Source: Phycisphaerae bacterium
GTDB lineage: Bacteria; Planctomycetota; Phycisphaerae; UBA1845; PWPN01
Reading direction: 5' to 3'
Length of the DNA stretch: 12,891 nucleotides
NCBI GenBank assembly: GCA_003557125.1
Contig: PWPN01000124.1
Location: 1-12,891 of the forward strand
Shown: positions 1 through 7,134 of the stretch, piece by piece
Layout of the letters: every line of letters begins with the position of its first letter
Numbering within the stretch: the first letter of the stretch is position 1
Program-made: the position numbers and the translations under genes
The notes under the pieces: generated by a model
What the model was told of the DNA's origin: nothing
Seen by the model: the letters and a program-made list of their open reading frames with translations, nothing else
Databases searched by the model: none

Positions 1-2
1 AC

Positions 3-104
3 GTCGACGACGAATTGGCGATGGCCCGGCTCTGTGCGGTGCTCTGGCCCGGCGACCGCATCGCCGGGCTCTGCCGGGAGATCGAGGCGGAGCGCGCCGC
101 ATGA
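3..104 (+). CDS. C-terminal end of an unidentified upstream phage gene (partial)
   Basis: The third forward frame is open from the window edge to a TGA at 102-104 and gives the last 33 residues of a protein. Its tail is acidic and helical (for example DELAMARLCAVLWPGDRIAG, then a Glu/Ala/Arg-rich end). The other two forward frames here give Arg- or Ser-rich shadow-like translations, so this frame is the likely coding one. Its stop overlaps the ATG of the next mini-ORF (ATGA, 101-104), which suggests one transcriptional unit with the terminase. By position it could be a small terminase subunit or another packaging-related gene, but too little is visible to name it. Confidence 0.55.
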   Translation, partial: VDDELAMARLCAVLWPGDRIAGLCREIEAERAA

Positions 105-148
105 TCTACGCCCTGGCCGTCCTCTGCGCTGAAGGCGCTGCGCCGTGA
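101..148 (+). CDS. 15-codon mini-ORF bridging the upstream gene and the terminase
   Basis: An ATG at 101 opens a 15-codon frame (MIYALAVLCAEGAAP) closed by TGA at 146-148. Its start overlaps the previous stop as ATGA, and its stop overlaps the terminase start as GTGA, so both junctions are 4-base overlaps. The peptide is mostly hydrophobic and too short to be a folded domain. A likely role is a coupling leader that carries ribosomes to the weak GTG start of the terminase. No homolog is recognised, and the double overlap could be chance. It is reported because two exact stop/start overlaps in a row are unlikely in random sequence, not because the product is known to exist. Confidence 0.35.
   Translation: MIYALAVLCAEGAAP
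131..135 (+). promoter_or_regulatory. Ribosome binding site for the terminase GTG start
   Basis: GAAGG lies 9 bases before GTG 145. The terminase frame has an in-frame TGA at 130-132, so no start further upstream is possible, and no other good start occurs in the first codons after 145. The site lies inside the 15-codon mini-ORF. Confidence 0.5.
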
Positions 149-1716
149 AGCACGACCGCAAGGATGACGCGCTTCTGAAGCGGTATCTGAAGCTTCTGGA
201 ATACGAACTCGCACTGACGGAGGCTCAGAGCGATCTGATCCGGTTCGCCGAGGTCACGATGCCGGTCGATCGGTATATGGATGACCCGTCGAAATCGAAG
301 TATCTGGCCCAGCCGCATCACCGCTTCATGGCGCGGATCGCGCATCAGGTGGAGGTTGGCGAACTTCTCAAGCTGCTCATCAGGACGGCCCCGCGGCACG
401 GCAAGACGGAGTTGATGACGCTGAGGTTCGCGGCCTGGTATTTCGGCAAGTATCCGGAGCGGGACATAATCGTTGGATCATACAACTCCCGGTTTGCCGA
501 GGATCTTGGCGGTCAGGTGAAGGAGATTCTGCGCTCCAAGCGGTTCCGTCAGGTGTTTCCTGACTTCCAGCTTGAGAAGGAAGCCGTCGATCACATCAGC
601 ACGACGCAAGGCGGGAACATCTACTTCATCGGGCGGGACTCGACGGTTACTGGTCGGGGTGCGGATCTGCTCATATTGGACGACCCGATCAAGAATGATG
701 CTGATGCGAGGTCCGGGGACTTCCGCGAGAAGTTGTGGCAGTGGTTCACGCAGACATTCCTGACGCGCCGGCATACGGACAAGTCCGCGGTGGTGGTCAC
801 TGGAACGCAGTGGCACGAGGATGATCTTTTCGGGCGTCTGACAGACGATTCCAACCCGGTGTTCTCGAAGAAGTTGAGCGAGGGTTTCGAGGACTTCAAG
901 CTTCCGGCGATCGCAGAGGAAGATGACCCGATGGGTCGCAAGCCCGGAGAGGCGCTTTGGCCGGAGCGGTTCGGGATCAGGTATCTTGAGGAAATGCAGG
1001 AGGCGAACCCGCAGTCGTTCTCGGCGCTCTATCTGTGCAACCCGGTCCCGTCGAAGGGTGCCTTCTATCAGACGGACGGCATATTCGAGTATGACAGCCA
1101 CGAGTTGCCGGAGCGCCTGACGATCTACATGGCGGGTGACTTCGCCGTATCCACGGGGAACATCAACGACAGGACGTGCCTGATTCCCTATGGGGTCGAT
1201 GATCGCGGCGATGCGTGGATATTCCGCGATGTAGTCTGGGGGCGGATCGCTTCGGATGCGGCCGTCGAGGCCGTCATAGACCTCATCAAGCGCCACAAGC
1301 CCGTGTTCTTTTACGCGGAGAAGGGCCAGATCATGAAATCCATAGGTCCGTTTCTGAGCAAGCGCATGGAGGAAGAAGGGGTGTATGTCCCGATCCTCAC
1401 GGAGATGCGGACGGTGGACAAGGTTCAGTATGCCCATGCGGCGAGAAACCGTTGCGCCCAGGGACGTATCAGGTTCCCGCGCTTTGCCCCGTGGTGGTCG
1501 AACGCCAAGACGGAAATGCTGAAATTCCCCAATGCGCGGTTCGATGATTTCGTTGACACGCTTTCAATCGTGGGGATGAAGTTGAACCAGTATACCGGCC
1601 CCGGCGCCAACCTGATGAAGAAGCCGGAGGAACGGGGATCGTGGGGCGCGCTGAAGAAAGAGTTCAGCCGGCAGGACCGTGAGCGCCTTGCCCGCAACTC
1701 TCGCGCTGGTTGGTGA
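145..1716 (+). CDS. terL: Phage terminase large subunit (packaging ATPase and nuclease)
   Basis: This is the DNA-packaging motor: an N-terminal ATPase drives DNA through the portal and a C-terminal RNase H-like nuclease cuts the concatemer. The 523 residues show a Walker A-type loop PRHGKTEL (83-90, Lys87), Walker B LLILDD (175-180) and coupling motif VVVTGTQWHEDD (216-227). The nuclease half has the first acidic residue in MAGDFAVS (Asp332), a second acidic site near Glu392 (FYAEKG) and the late motif DDFVDTLS (467-474). Length and motif order fit the Terminase_6/6C type. The GTG start is fixed by an upstream in-frame stop. The next gene is the portal, as is usual. The family is clear; the packaging mode (cos, pac or direct repeats) cannot be told from this alone. 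Confidence 0.96.
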   Translation: MKHDRKDDALLKRYLKLLEYELALTEAQSDLIRFAEVTMPVDRYMDDPSKSKYLAQPHHRFMARIAHQVEVGELLKLLIRTAPRHGKTELMTLRFAAWYFGKYPERDIIVGSYNSRFAEDLGGQVKEILRSKRFRQVFPDFQLEKEAVDHISTTQGGNIYFIGRDSTVTGRGADLLILDDPIKNDADARSGDFREKLWQWFTQTFLTRRHTDKSAVVVTGTQWHEDDLFGRLTDDSNPVFSKKLSEGFEDFKLPAIAEEDDPMGRKPGEALWPERFGIRYLEEMQEANPQSFSALYLCNPVPSKGAFYQTDGIFEYDSHELPERLTIYMAGDFAVSTGNINDRTCLIPYGVDDRGDAWIFRDVVWGRIASDAAVEAVIDLIKRHKPVFFYAEKGQIMKSIGPFLSKRMEEEGVYVPILTEMRTVDKVQYAHAARNRCAQGRIRFPRFAPWWSNAKTEMLKFPNARFDDFVDTLSIVGMKLNQYTGPGANLMKKPEERGSWGALKKEFSRQDRERLARNSRAGW

Positions 1717-1748
1717 CTTGAACCCCTGTTAATGGTATTTCTCCGACC

Positions 1749-1754
1749 AAGGAG
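1749..1754 (+). promoter_or_regulatory. Strong Shine-Dalgarno for the portal gene
   Basis: AAGGAG sits 6 bases before ATG 1761, in the 44-base gap after the terminase. The gap is noticeably richer in A and T than its surroundings, but I see no convincing -35/-10 pair in it. Confidence 0.7.
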
Positions 1755-1760
1755 AAAGCC

Positions 1761-3794
1761 ATGCAAGAAAACCTTATCCAGCGCGGCGACCGTGAAGGGC
1801 TCGATGAGTCGCGCGAGGCTGAGGTCCGGCGTCTCTGCACCGCCGTAAAATCCGATCTGAAGTATTGGGAATATGCCTTCAAGCGGATGAAGGAATGGCG
1901 GGCCTTTGCCCGCGGCCGTCAGTGGCCGGGCGTCACCAAGGAGGAAGCGTCCAACCCCGACCGGCAATACATAGTGAACATCACGCAGCGCCACATTCAG
2001 CAGCGGACCTCGCACATCTACGCCAAGAACCCGCGCTTCCGGTTCCGCAAGTCCCAGAAGATTTCATCGAAGATATGGGACGGAACTTCGCAGCAGCTTC
2101 AGATGGCGCAGATGATCCTTCAGGAAGATCCGGTCAATGCCGCCGCCATGATGATCGTTCAGGAGGCGATGGCGGCCCGCCAGCACTCGCAGATGCTTGA
2201 TTCTGTCGGCAAGACCATGACGATTCTCTACGAATATCAGGTCCGTGAGCAGAACCCGCCGACGAAGAAGATGATGAAGAAGCAGGTCCGCACGGCCCTG
2301 ACATGCGGGGTGGCCTATTTCAAGCAGACCTATCAGCGGGCAATGGAGTTGAGCCCGGACGGGCATCAGGCGATCAACGACGCATCGAACAGGCTGGCAG
2401 AACTGGAACTCCTCGCCGCCGATCTTAGCGATGACCAGTTCACCGAGCAGGAAGCCAAGATGGAGCAACTGCGGCAGCAGATCGAAGCCATCGAGGCGGA
2501 ACAGCAGATCATCATTCACGAAGGTCTGGCGCTGGACTACCCGGACAGCACCAACATCATCCCCGACCAGAACCTCACATATCTTCCGGGTTTCGTCGGG
2601 TGCCACAGGGTCACGGAGCAGTATTGTCTGACGCCGGACCAAGTGAAGAAGATCTACAAGGTGGACGTGTCGAAGTCGGCGACGGAATACACCGACCGTC
2701 AGGACGAATACGACAAGGAGGTTGTCGAACGAAAAACCGTCCGGGTGTGGGAGATATGGGATATTACGACCGGACTGGTGGCGACGGTCTGCGACGGCTA
2801 CAACGATTATCTCGTGGAGCCCCACACGCCAATCACCTACACGGATCGTTTCTGGCCGTGGTTCGTGCTGGCGCCGAACGCGCTCGATGACGCCGACGAT
2901 CCGTTCCCGCCGTCAGACGTGGAACTGATCCAGTGTCAGCAGATGGAACTGAACAGGGCTGGCGAAGGTCTGCGCGATCACAGGTGGGCAAACCGGCCGC
3001 GCTGGGTGACGGGGCAGAACCTTGCCGACACTGACCGGGCGGCGATGGAGAACGCGGCGGCGCACTCGATAACGGTCCTCAAGTCGATGGCGCCGGATGC
3101 GAGAGTGCAGGACAAGTTCCAGCCATACCCGGCCACACCAATCGACCCGAACCTCTACAACAGCGCCCCGGCGTTTCAGGACATTCTCAGGGCAGCCGGC
3201 ACGCAGGAGGCAAACCTTGGCGGCACATCGGGCGCCACCGCCACCGAGTCCAGCATTGCGCACGCCTCGCAGAAGTCCGTCGAGTCGTCGGCGATGGACG
3301 AGTTCGATGACCTTCTGACGGAGATGGCGCGATCCGGAGGCCAGATCCTGATGGCGGAAATGAACGCGCAGCAGGTCACGGAGATTGTCGGCCCCGGCGC
3401 CGTGTGGCCGGAGCAGACGCGAGAGCAGATTTCCAAGGAGGTCGAACTTGAGGCCGTGGCCGGATCGTCCGGACTTCAGAACCAGGCGCACGAGGTTCAG
3501 GTCCGTGAGCGTGTGTTCCCGCTTCTGTTCCAGCTTCCGGGCATCCGTCACGAATGGCTGGTCAAGGATCTTCTGCGCGTTCTGGACGACAGGATGAATT
3601 ACGAGGATGCCGTTGAAATGGGGGCACTGCCCATCATGGCAATCAACGGGCAACTTCAAGGCGCCGCCAACCGCGGCGTTTCCCCGATGCAGGGCGGCGG
3701 CGAAAGCAATGCCCCGCAGCCCCAGATGCCACAGGAAATGGGGCATATGGGTTCGACGCCTGAAAGTGGTGCGGAGCCGAAGCTTTTCAGGTAA
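1761..3794 (+). CDS. Phage portal protein
   Basis: This forms the dodecameric portal ring at one capsid vertex; it is the docking site for the terminase and later for the tail adaptor. The 677 residues begin with a helical region rich in Trp, Lys and Arg, followed by VNITQRHIQQRTSHIYAKNP (72-91), a pattern typical of podovirus portals. Residues about 210-250 form a long Glu/Gln/Leu-rich coiled coil. The C-terminal end (about 640-677) is a Gln/Gly/Met/Pro-rich flexible tail. The length is closer to P22-type portals (about 725 residues) than to T7 gp8 (536). It lies between terminase and scaffold. Assignment to a portal is strong from context and the N-terminal pattern; the exact subfamily is uncertain. 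Confidence 0.9.
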   Translation: MQENLIQRGDREGLDESREAEVRRLCTAVKSDLKYWEYAFKRMKEWRAFARGRQWPGVTKEEASNPDRQYIVNITQRHIQQRTSHIYAKNPRFRFRKSQKISSKIWDGTSQQLQMAQMILQEDPVNAAAMMIVQEAMAARQHSQMLDSVGKTMTILYEYQVREQNPPTKKMMKKQVRTALTCGVAYFKQTYQRAMELSPDGHQAINDASNRLAELELLAADLSDDQFTEQEAKMEQLRQQIEAIEAEQQIIIHEGLALDYPDSTNIIPDQNLTYLPGFVGCHRVTEQYCLTPDQVKKIYKVDVSKSATEYTDRQDEYDKEVVERKTVRVWEIWDITTGLVATVCDGYNDYLVEPHTPITYTDRFWPWFVLAPNALDDADDPFPPSDVELIQCQQMELNRAGEGLRDHRWANRPRWVTGQNLADTDRAAMENAAAHSITVLKSMAPDARVQDKFQPYPATPIDPNLYNSAPAFQDILRAAGTQEANLGGTSGATATESSIAHASQKSVESSAMDEFDDLLTEMARSGGQILMAEMNAQQVTEIVGPGAVWPEQTREQISKEVELEAVAGSSGLQNQAHEVQVRERVFPLLFQLPGIRHEWLVKDLLRVLDDRMNYEDAVEMGALPIMAINGQLQGAANRGVSPMQGGGESNAPQPQMPQEMGHMGSTPESGAEPKLFR

Positions 3795-3812
3795 TTGTGT
3801 TGCATGACGGCC

Positions 3813-3820
3813 AGGTAGGA
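3813..3820 (+). promoter_or_regulatory. Ribosome binding site for the scaffold gene
   Basis: AGGTAGGA lies 4 bases before ATG 3825, in the 30-base gap after the portal stop. The near-duplicated AGG gives two possible pairings with 16S rRNA. Confidence 0.55.
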
Positions 3821-3824
3821 AAAC

Positions 3825-4889
3825 ATGGACCCGAAGCTTGAAGATCAGACCGTAGATGAAACGGTGGCAGATGAGACGGCCTCGCCAGCCGAGACGGATG
3901 GTGCATCTTCGTCAGATGCAGCGGATCAGGGATCGGAAACCCTTGCCGACGCGATGGCAAAGGAGTTCGCCGAGAAATATGGCGATGCGGAGCCTGGGGC
4001 CGAGGAACCGGCACCAGAGGAACCTGAGCCTGAACCTGAGTCCGAGCAGACGCCGGAAACGGCGGCCCAGGATGCCGACGATCCAGACGACGACGAGTTC
4101 CGGATTCCGGACGAACAGTTCAAGGCCCTGCCGGATGGCGTGAAGAAGCGCATCGGCCACCTGAATACCCGCTGGAAAAAAGCCGAGCGGGAACTGTCCG
4201 AGGTCAAGACGGAACTTCCGACTCTGAAGGACGCGCACGAGAGGTTCACGCGAATCCAGTCGTTCGTGCAGGAGCATAACATCGAGCCGGAGAACGTCAC
4301 GAAGATGTTCGACATGGTGGCGATGCTCTCCCGCGGGGACTACAAGGGCTTCCTTGAGACGATCAAGCCGTTCTATGACCATGCCGCGCAGGCCGCAGGG
4401 CAGACCATCGCCCCGGACCTTCAGAAGCAGGTCGAGGACGGATACCTGACCGAGGAACATGCGCGCGAACTTACCGCTGCACGGATGCAAGGCCAGACCT
4501 ACAAGAGTCAGGCCGATCGCTACCGGCAGCAGTCGGAGCAGCTTCGCCAGCAGCATACGCAGCAGGTAGAGCAGAGCCGCATGATCGACGCGATCACTCA
4601 GCGCGAGGCGCACCTGAAGGCCACGGACCCGGACTATGCCCAGAAGCAACCAATGCTCAAGGCAATGGTGGAACTGGCGCTGAAGAACGGCGCCCGGCCG
4701 CAGAACGCACAGCAGGCGATTGCTCTTGTCGATGACGCATATACGCGTGTTTCGGCAATGGCACCCGCCCCTCGTCCGGCGCGGCCAACGACACCACGCC
4801 CGAGCGCATCATCTCCCCCGAGGGGGGCGCCGGCACCGAAAACCCTCGAAGAAGCAATCGAGCAGTCGCTGTCACAAATGCCCTCCTGA
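3825..4889 (+). CDS. Capsid scaffolding protein
   Basis: Scaffolds guide capsid protein into a procapsid and then leave or are degraded. The 354 residues have the expected build. There is a very acidic, disordered N-terminus (1-95) with an EP-rich stretch EEPAPEEPEPEPESE (60-74). Next come helices with coiled-coil character (about 107-150 and 225-265, the second Gln/Arg-rich), then a Pro/Ala/Arg linker (313-338), and a short C-terminal helix (339-352) that would be placed to touch the coat. No enzyme motif is seen. Sequence identity among scaffolds is low, so the call rests on composition, size and position between portal and major capsid protein, as with T7 gp9. No internal protease domain is visible. 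Confidence 0.82.
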   Translation: MDPKLEDQTVDETVADETASPAETDGASSSDAADQGSETLADAMAKEFAEKYGDAEPGAEEPAPEEPEPEPESEQTPETAAQDADDPDDDEFRIPDEQFKALPDGVKKRIGHLNTRWKKAERELSEVKTELPTLKDAHERFTRIQSFVQEHNIEPENVTKMFDMVAMLSRGDYKGFLETIKPFYDHAAQAAGQTIAPDLQKQVEDGYLTEEHARELTAARMQGQTYKSQADRYRQQSEQLRQQHTQQVEQSRMIDAITQREAHLKATDPDYAQKQPMLKAMVELALKNGARPQNAQQAIALVDDAYTRVSAMAPAPRPARPTTPRPSASSPPRGAPAPKTLEEAIEQSLSQMPS

Positions 4890-4895
4890 CACCGT

Positions 4896-4902
4896 AAGGA
4901 AG
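4896..4902 (+). promoter_or_regulatory. Strong Shine-Dalgarno for the major capsid gene
   Basis: AAGGAAG, extended upstream as TAAGGA from 4895, lies 7 bases before ATG 4910 in a short A-rich gap. This fits the high expression expected of a major capsid gene. Confidence 0.7.
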
Positions 4903-4909
4903 TAACACA

Positions 4910-6007
4910 ATGTCTATGGAAGGCTTCTCGGCGGCCCAGATCGTCCACGCGCAGGCTACCTCGCTGGACTTTCACCTGAAGGGTCCGCTGTTTCACAACA
5001 ATATCCAGGAGAAACCCCTTCTGGCGAAGATGGAGTCGAGCACCAAGCCGTTCACGGGCGGTAAGGAACTGATCACGATGGGCGTCCGTTTCGAGACGGG
5101 CGCTGGTGGCGTTAACGATGGCGTGACAGGCTACTCGCACACGGATCAGGTCGGGTTCTACAATCCGGCGAACGGTCTGCGTGCGTCGTATGTCTGGCGC
5201 GAGCATCACATCGGCTGGACCGTTTCGGAAACGGAACTCAAGCGCGACGGGGTTCTCGTCACGGATGGCCCGAACCGGATCGGCAACACCGCCAAGCGGG
5301 CGGCGCACATTCTGGCGCCCGTGTTCGAGGAAGCGGCGGGAGACTTCGCCGAGCAGTATGCGATCACGATGAACAACCTCATGTGGGGTGACGGTTCGGC
5401 TGATCCCTCGGCTCTGCACGGCCTCATGTCGTTCATCCTCGACATTCCGACCATCGGCGTCGTCGGCGGCCTGTCGAACGTCACCTATGCGCCGTGGCGC
5501 AACTTCGCCTTCACCGCGGCCTTCAATGGGCACGGATCGTTCGACGCCAACCACGGCGGCGATGCGATCACGTCCACGCCGGCTAATGGTGGGGCTCTGT
5601 TGCAGGCGCTTCAGAAACTGTGGCGTCAGCTTCGTCGCCGCGGCGGCAAGCCCGACTGCTTCTTCGCCGGCTCCGACTTCATCGACGCGATGGAGGTCGA
5701 AATCCGCGCGAACGGCGGGTATTCCGACACCGGCTTCTCGCAGAACCATGATGGTTCGGTCGGCGAGATGTATTTCAAGAAGGTTCCGATCAAGTATGAT
5801 CCGACCCTTGATGACATGGGCCGGTCGAAGTTTGCCTACATCTGGGATTCGAGCGACATTCATGTGCGCGCGCTCGAAGGTGACTGGAAGCGTCGGCGTC
5901 AGCCGGAGCGTCCGTATGACCAGTTCGTATTCCACCAGTCGCTGATCTGCACGGGTCAGATGGTGGCCCGGCGCCGCAACTCTGCCGCGGTTGTGGAAAT
6001 CGACTGA
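4910..6007 (+). CDS. Major capsid protein
   Basis: This is the shell subunit of the head. The 365 residues look like an HK97-fold coat protein: an N-terminal arm, an extended region (about 50-105) that could form the E-loop, a long helix (about 124-155) fitting the P-domain spine, then a Gly-rich segment with LSNVTYAPWRN (188-198) of the kind seen in the A-domain of such coats. Late residues include a KRRRQPERPYDQFVFHQSL segment, common near the C-terminal end of this sort of coat protein. It follows the scaffold and precedes a hairpin, as do many capsid genes. The fold and subfamily are inferred from pattern and place; the identity as major capsid is firm from gene order, size and strong ribosome binding site. 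No capsid maturation protease is seen nearby. Confidence 0.88.
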   Translation: MSMEGFSAAQIVHAQATSLDFHLKGPLFHNNIQEKPLLAKMESSTKPFTGGKELITMGVRFETGAGGVNDGVTGYSHTDQVGFYNPANGLRASYVWREHHIGWTVSETELKRDGVLVTDGPNRIGNTAKRAAHILAPVFEEAAGDFAEQYAITMNNLMWGDGSADPSALHGLMSFILDIPTIGVVGGLSNVTYAPWRNFAFTAAFNGHGSFDANHGGDAITSTPANGGALLQALQKLWRQLRRRGGKPDCFFAGSDFIDAMEVEIRANGGYSDTGFSQNHDGSVGEMYFKKVPIKYDPTLDDMGRSKFAYIWDSSDIHVRALEGDWKRRRQPERPYDQFVFHQSLICTGQMVARRRNSAAVVEID

Positions 6008-6013
6008 GCAACC

Positions 6014-6039
6014 GAGGGGGCGGCTACGGTCGCCCCCTT
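6014..6039 (+). terminator. GC-rich hairpin after the major capsid gene
   Basis: The sequence folds as a stem of 8 Watson-Crick pairs plus one G-T pair: arms 6014-6022 and 6031-6039 (core GGGGGCG with CGCCCCC), loop GCTACGGT (6023-6030). It is followed by only three T residues, two of which belong to the stem, so it is a weak or partial intrinsic terminator. It begins 7 bases after the capsid stop and ends before the next ribosome binding site. It would let capsid transcripts outnumber those of the tail genes, much like the terminator after T7 gene 10. It could also protect the capsid mRNA 3' end. Confidence 0.65.
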
Positions 6040-6048
6040 TCAACCATT

Positions 6049-6052
6049 GGAG
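6049..6052 (+). promoter_or_regulatory. Ribosome binding site that sets the start at ATG 6058
   Basis: GGAG lies 5 bases before ATG 6058. The in-frame GTG at 6052 overlaps this site and would have no upstream purine-rich sequence of its own, so ATG 6058 is the preferred start. Confidence 0.6.
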
Positions 6053-6057
6053 TGACC

Positions 6058-6441
6058 ATGAAAGTCGATCTGATCGAATGCACTGTCCGTCTGAACCTCG
6101 ACGGAAACCCGAACCTCGCCGAGATTGTCCGCGCCGGCAAGAACGCCGCCCGCGCGACGGAAATCCCCGTCCTGCGCGCGATGCACGACCTCGGGATGGG
6201 CGACGAAAGCGATTGCTCGATCTTCAATGCGCGCGTCATCGGGCAGGCCGAGACGACCCGTGCGCAGGAAATCGCCTTCCTGAAATCGAAATACAAGCAG
6301 AAGTATCTGGACCTGGTATATCCGGGTGGGCGCGGGCTTCCCGAGAAGCTTGAGCACTGCGAACTGCCGGCGGCGAATCTAGCCAAGCGCGGGCAGCAGC
6401 CAAAGTCCGACCGGGCCGAGGTTGTCGAGAAGGCGGGGTAA
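6058..6441 (+). CDS. Unknown 127-residue protein between capsid and adaptor
   Basis: I do not recognise this protein. The start chosen is ATG 6058 because the possible GTG at 6052 lies inside the ribosome binding site. It has a short beta-like start (MKVDLIECTVRLNLDG), a helical middle with EIPVLRAMHDLGMGDE (35-50), a Lys/Tyr-rich helix KSKYKQKYLDL (77-87), and a charged, flexible C-terminus. There is no signal peptide or membrane segment. Its place between major capsid and head-tail adaptor would suit a minor head, decoration or head-completion protein, or a small chaperone. It is the first gene after the capsid hairpin, so its expression may be lower. The coding frame is sound: the preferred start has a ribosome binding site, codon use matches its neighbours, and it ends 3 bases before the next gene. 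Confidence 0.8.
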   Translation: MKVDLIECTVRLNLDGNPNLAEIVRAGKNAARATEIPVLRAMHDLGMGDESDCSIFNARVIGQAETTRAQEIAFLKSKYKQKYLDLVYPGGRGLPEKLEHCELPAANLAKRGQQPKSDRAEVVEKAG

Positions 6442-6444
6442 CAG

Positions 6445-7134
6445 ATGCGCAGCGGCGTCCCCCTGCATGTCATCCGCAAGGAAGTGCTGATCGAGGCCGG
6501 CGTTTCGCACGACCCGGACCACGGTTCGTTTTCCAAGGCTTCGATCAACCAGAAGATCAACCGCGTGGAGCGGATGATGGCTGTCGAGGATGACTGGCCG
6601 ACGCAGAACTACGAGGAACAGGTTTCCGTTCCTGCGGATGCCCGGTGGGTGACACTTCCTGTCGGGGTGACGCTGCGCTCAATCCGCCGCATTTCCGTTC
6701 TGTTCGGGCAGACGTGGCTTCCGGTCACGCAGGGGATCGGCCCTGCCGAACGCAGCCTCTACACCACTGACATGCGGGCCACGCCTATCGCGCGCTGGGA
6801 TTACAAGGTGGACAGTCCGGGGGAGTTCGAGGTCTGGCCCATCGGCGCACAGCCGCAGGTTCTTCTGTTCGAGGGCGTCAGGGAAATCGGCGCGATGGAG
6901 GACGAGGGCGATGTGTGCGCTCTTGATGCGGACGTGATCGTTCTTCGGGTGGCGGCGGCGATGCTTGGCCGCGACAAGCAGGAGGACGCCGCACTTCTGG
7001 CGACGGAGGCCGCACGCCTGACGCAGCAGATACTCAAGGATCTGGCAAGCACCAGGCCGCGGCCGAACGTGTCCCGCACGGCCAGGACCATTCGGAGGCC
7101 GGGGATCGACTATATTCCGCCCGGTAGTGCCTGA
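6445..7134 (+). CDS. Head-tail adaptor protein (SU10/T7 gp11/P22 gp4 type)
   Basis: The adaptor forms a ring under the portal and connects it to the tail nozzle. The 229 residues have a helical start (1-50), a beta-rich middle with PIARWDYKVDSPGEFEVWPI (114-133), and a helical part AAAMLGRDKQEDAALLATEA (170-189) followed by LTQQIL, which is the usual finish of this group. They end in an Arg/Pro-rich basic tail (202-220). Size and position just before the nozzle gene agree with T7 gp11 (about 196 residues) and phage SU10-type adaptors. Its stop shares one base with the start of the nozzle gene (TGATG, 7132-7136), so the two are probably translated together. Function is inferred from this pattern and synteny rather than from a catalytic motif. 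Confidence 0.8.
   Translation: MRSGVPLHVIRKEVLIEAGVSHDPDHGSFSKASINQKINRVERMMAVEDDWPTQNYEEQVSVPADARWVTLPVGVTLRSIRRISVLFGQTWLPVTQGIGPAERSLYTTDMRATPIARWDYKVDSPGEFEVWPIGAQPQVLLFEGVREIGAMEDEGDVCALDADVIVLRVAAAMLGRDKQEDAALLATEAARLTQQILKDLASTRPRPNVSRTARTIRRPGIDYIPPGSA

Noticed and set aside
478..1437. 319-codon open frame on the minus strand inside the terminase gene
   Set aside because: It lies opposite a gene with intact ATPase and nuclease motifs and has a shadow-like composition.
1553..1581. TTGACA that looks like a perfect -35 box near the end of the terminase gene
   Set aside because: It encodes the conserved DDFVDTLS nuclease motif, and no acceptable -10 sequence is found 16-18 bases downstream.
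1717..1760. AT-richer gap before the portal as a promoter
   Set aside because: TTGAAC and TATTTC are present but only 12 bases apart, so they do not form a plausible sigma70 promoter. The gap is explained by the ribosome binding site.
2238..3510. A 13-base identity (CAGGTCCGTGAGC) found twice in the portal gene
   Set aside because: Both copies encode Gln-Val-Arg-Glu in frame. With the host-like codon use this can arise by chance, and there is no wider similarity around them.
4634..6043. 469-codon open frame on the minus strand opposite the capsid gene
   Set aside because: The + strand product is a clear capsid protein with good start signals. Long antisense frames are expected in high-GC genes, and the minus-strand product is Arg/Val/His-rich without recognisable motifs.
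6052..6054. GTG as an earlier start for the 127-residue gene
   Set aside because: It overlaps the GGAG ribosome binding site, which is correctly spaced for ATG 6058.
5991..6353. Possible capsid extension by frameshift, as in T7 gp10B
   Set aside because: A frame overlaps the capsid end, but no slippery heptamer precedes the stop, the hairpin lies after the stop, and the frame's product (Arg/Pro-rich) is a shadow of the following gene.
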